From an uncultured bacterium (GTDB lineage Bacteria; Hydrogenedentota; Hydrogenedentia; Hydrogenedentales; CAILVY01), in assembly GCA_937951485.1 (NCBI GenBank), contig CALEDJ010000009.1:1-64000 (forward strand): a stretch of 64,000 nt of DNA. Reading direction: 5' to 3'. Below the pieces are notes generated by a model. It saw only the letters and a program-made list of their open reading frames with translations. It was not told the DNA's origin and did not search any database. Both the position numbers and the translations under genes were made by a program. Shown here piece by piece: positions 63,260 through 64,000 of the stretch. The stretch's first letter is position 1; every line of letters starts with the position of its first letter.

Positions 63260-64000
63260 TTACCGAAGCAGGCGGGCTTCAAGGAAAGTGACCAGCGCGT
63301 CCAGGTCAATTTCGTGTCCGCCGGGGTGCACATGTAATTGCACGTTTTCCGATGCGCCGAGGTCGGCATAGGCCGGTTCGATTTCCGCCAGGGCGCGTCG
63401 CGCAAGGGGGACGGTGAACTGGGTGTCCGGCTCTTGGAGGCCATTCTGGCATTGGAGGGGGCGCGGCGCGATGAGGGCGTAGATGTCGGGGAAATCCACC
63501 AGTTCGCGCAGACCGTCGAACTTCCAGCACATGCAGTGGTTCTGCTCCATCTGGTCCATCAGTGTGAGAAAGCCTGCGCTGACCGTTGCGGCGATGCGCG
63601 TGTCCATCGCGGCCAGCCACATGGCCATTTCGCCGCCGAGCGAAAGCCCCGCGCAGCCGATGCGCGCGGGATCGGCGTCGGGAAGCGACTGAAGATAATC
63701 CACGCACCGCATCAAATCCCACAGCCGCTCGCCCATGAGGGTGCGTCCCGCCTCACGCACCTCGTGCTGACCGACATCCGTGGAAATCACGATGAAACCA
63801 CGGCGTGCAAGCACCGCCCCGAATTGTTTGTATTGCTTCGCGGCGGGATCAAACGGCGTCATGCGATGGCTGCCGTGGCCATGGATGCACACCACCGACG
63901 GGAACGGGGGCCGCCCCTTTTCGGGCCGGGCGAGAACGACACTGATCATGCGCCCCTCAGTGGCGCGGATGCGGCCTTCTTGAATGAAATAGCCGGATTC
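63260..64000 (-). CDS. Dienelactone hydrolase-like alpha/beta hydrolase (5' partial)
   Basis: The frame is open past the right edge of the window, so the N-terminus is missing. FPSVVCIHGHGSH gives the HGxG oxyanion loop, IGCAGLSLGGEMAMWLAA the nucleophile Ser in GLSLGG, ALIAPRPLQCQNGLQEPDT the region before the acid residue, and VHPGGHEID the catalytic His. It matches the acetyl-xylan-esterase-like/dienelactone hydrolase group common in polysaccharide-degrading PVC bacteria. Substrate unknown. Confidence 0.83.
   Translation of the reverse strand, partial: ESGYFIQEGRIRATEGRMISVVLARPEKGRPPFPSVVCIHGHGSHRMTPFDPAAKQYKQFGAVLARRGFIVISTDVGQHEVREAGRTLMGERLWDLMRCVDYLQSLPDADPARIGCAGLSLGGEMAMWLAAMDTRIAATVSAGFLTLMDQMEQNHCMCWKFDGLRELVDFPDIYALIAPRPLQCQNGLQEPDTQFTVPLARRALAEIEPAYADLGASENVQLHVHPGGHEIDLDALVTFLEARLLR

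Overview
This window looks like a chromosomal segment of an uncultured, GC-rich, Gram-negative bacterium. The best guess is Candidatus Hydrogenedentota or a close PVC-type lineage, and this is inferred from gene content alone. The clues are a prepilin-type protein with a near H-X9-DG C-terminus, a C-terminal surface module containing ELLRVIQFYN, a secreted carbohydrate-active set (sulfatase-fold lipoprotein, GH29 fucosidase, sialidase), a giant PQQ-propeller/malectin protein, flagellar genes and type IV pilus genes. TGA is used as a normal stop. I recognised no tRNA, rRNA, CRISPR array, prophage or full insertion sequence.

Layout. 1-6.0 kb: end of a surface protein, a glycosyltransferase, mfd and a prepilin-like protein. 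6.0-6.5 kb: a nucleotidyltransferase (MNT) with a decayed HEPN partner. 7.0-17.8 kb: housekeeping genes, namely purA, rpsD, hisI-trpE-trpG, a receiver-domain remnant, a VanZ-like protein, gpmI, a metallophosphoesterase, an Rrf2 regulator with three cysteines, and a cystathionine gamma-synthase/lyase. 18.1-22.2 kb: a MITE-like element, a ferritin-like protein, a DUF72 protein, and divergent flgM and flgK with a sigma-28-type promoter at flgK. 22.3-32.2 kb: sulfatase-fold lipoprotein, guaBA, an NrdD-like protein lacking its glycyl-radical end, and comM. 32.2-33.0 kb: a repeat-rich gap holding the deleted remains of an AbiE-type toxin-antitoxin pair.

34.7-43.2 kb is a carbohydrate-use block: SSS transporter, lipoprotein L-rhamnose mutarotase, GH29 alpha-L-fucosidase, ManA-like cupin, TIM-barrel isomerase and Gfo/Idh oxidoreductase. 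It is interrupted by an intact AF2212-like/PIN module and by a decayed HEPN-MNT pair. 43.5-45.7 kb: two membrane proteins. 45.9-52.7 kb: an apparent operon of a 1169-residue PQQ-propeller protein with an inserted methyltransferase-like fold and a C-terminal malectin-like domain, a MacB/FtsX-type permease, its ATPase, and a secreted Cys-rich protein. This is the best candidate for an undescribed system here. 52.7-57.9 kb: PAS-HD-GYP protein, second MITE copy, DUF2784 protein, sialidase, DegT-type aminotransferase. 58.0-63.2 kb: an FHA-GAF-sigma54 activator divergent from pilT, which is translationally chained to a carbohydrate-binding/coiled-coil protein and a tiny membrane protein, followed by a 59-residue zinc-ribbon protein and a TPR protein. 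A partial hydrolase closes the window.

Mobile and decayed DNA is common in the gaps. There are two copies of a roughly 100-bp element with 17-bp perfect terminal inverted repeats and 5-bp target duplications, two inverted copies of a 26-bp palindromic repeat, 9-bp tandem arrays, and three toxin-antitoxin loci in different stages of loss. Start sites below were chosen from ribosome binding sites and family N-termini and often lie inside the longest open frame.
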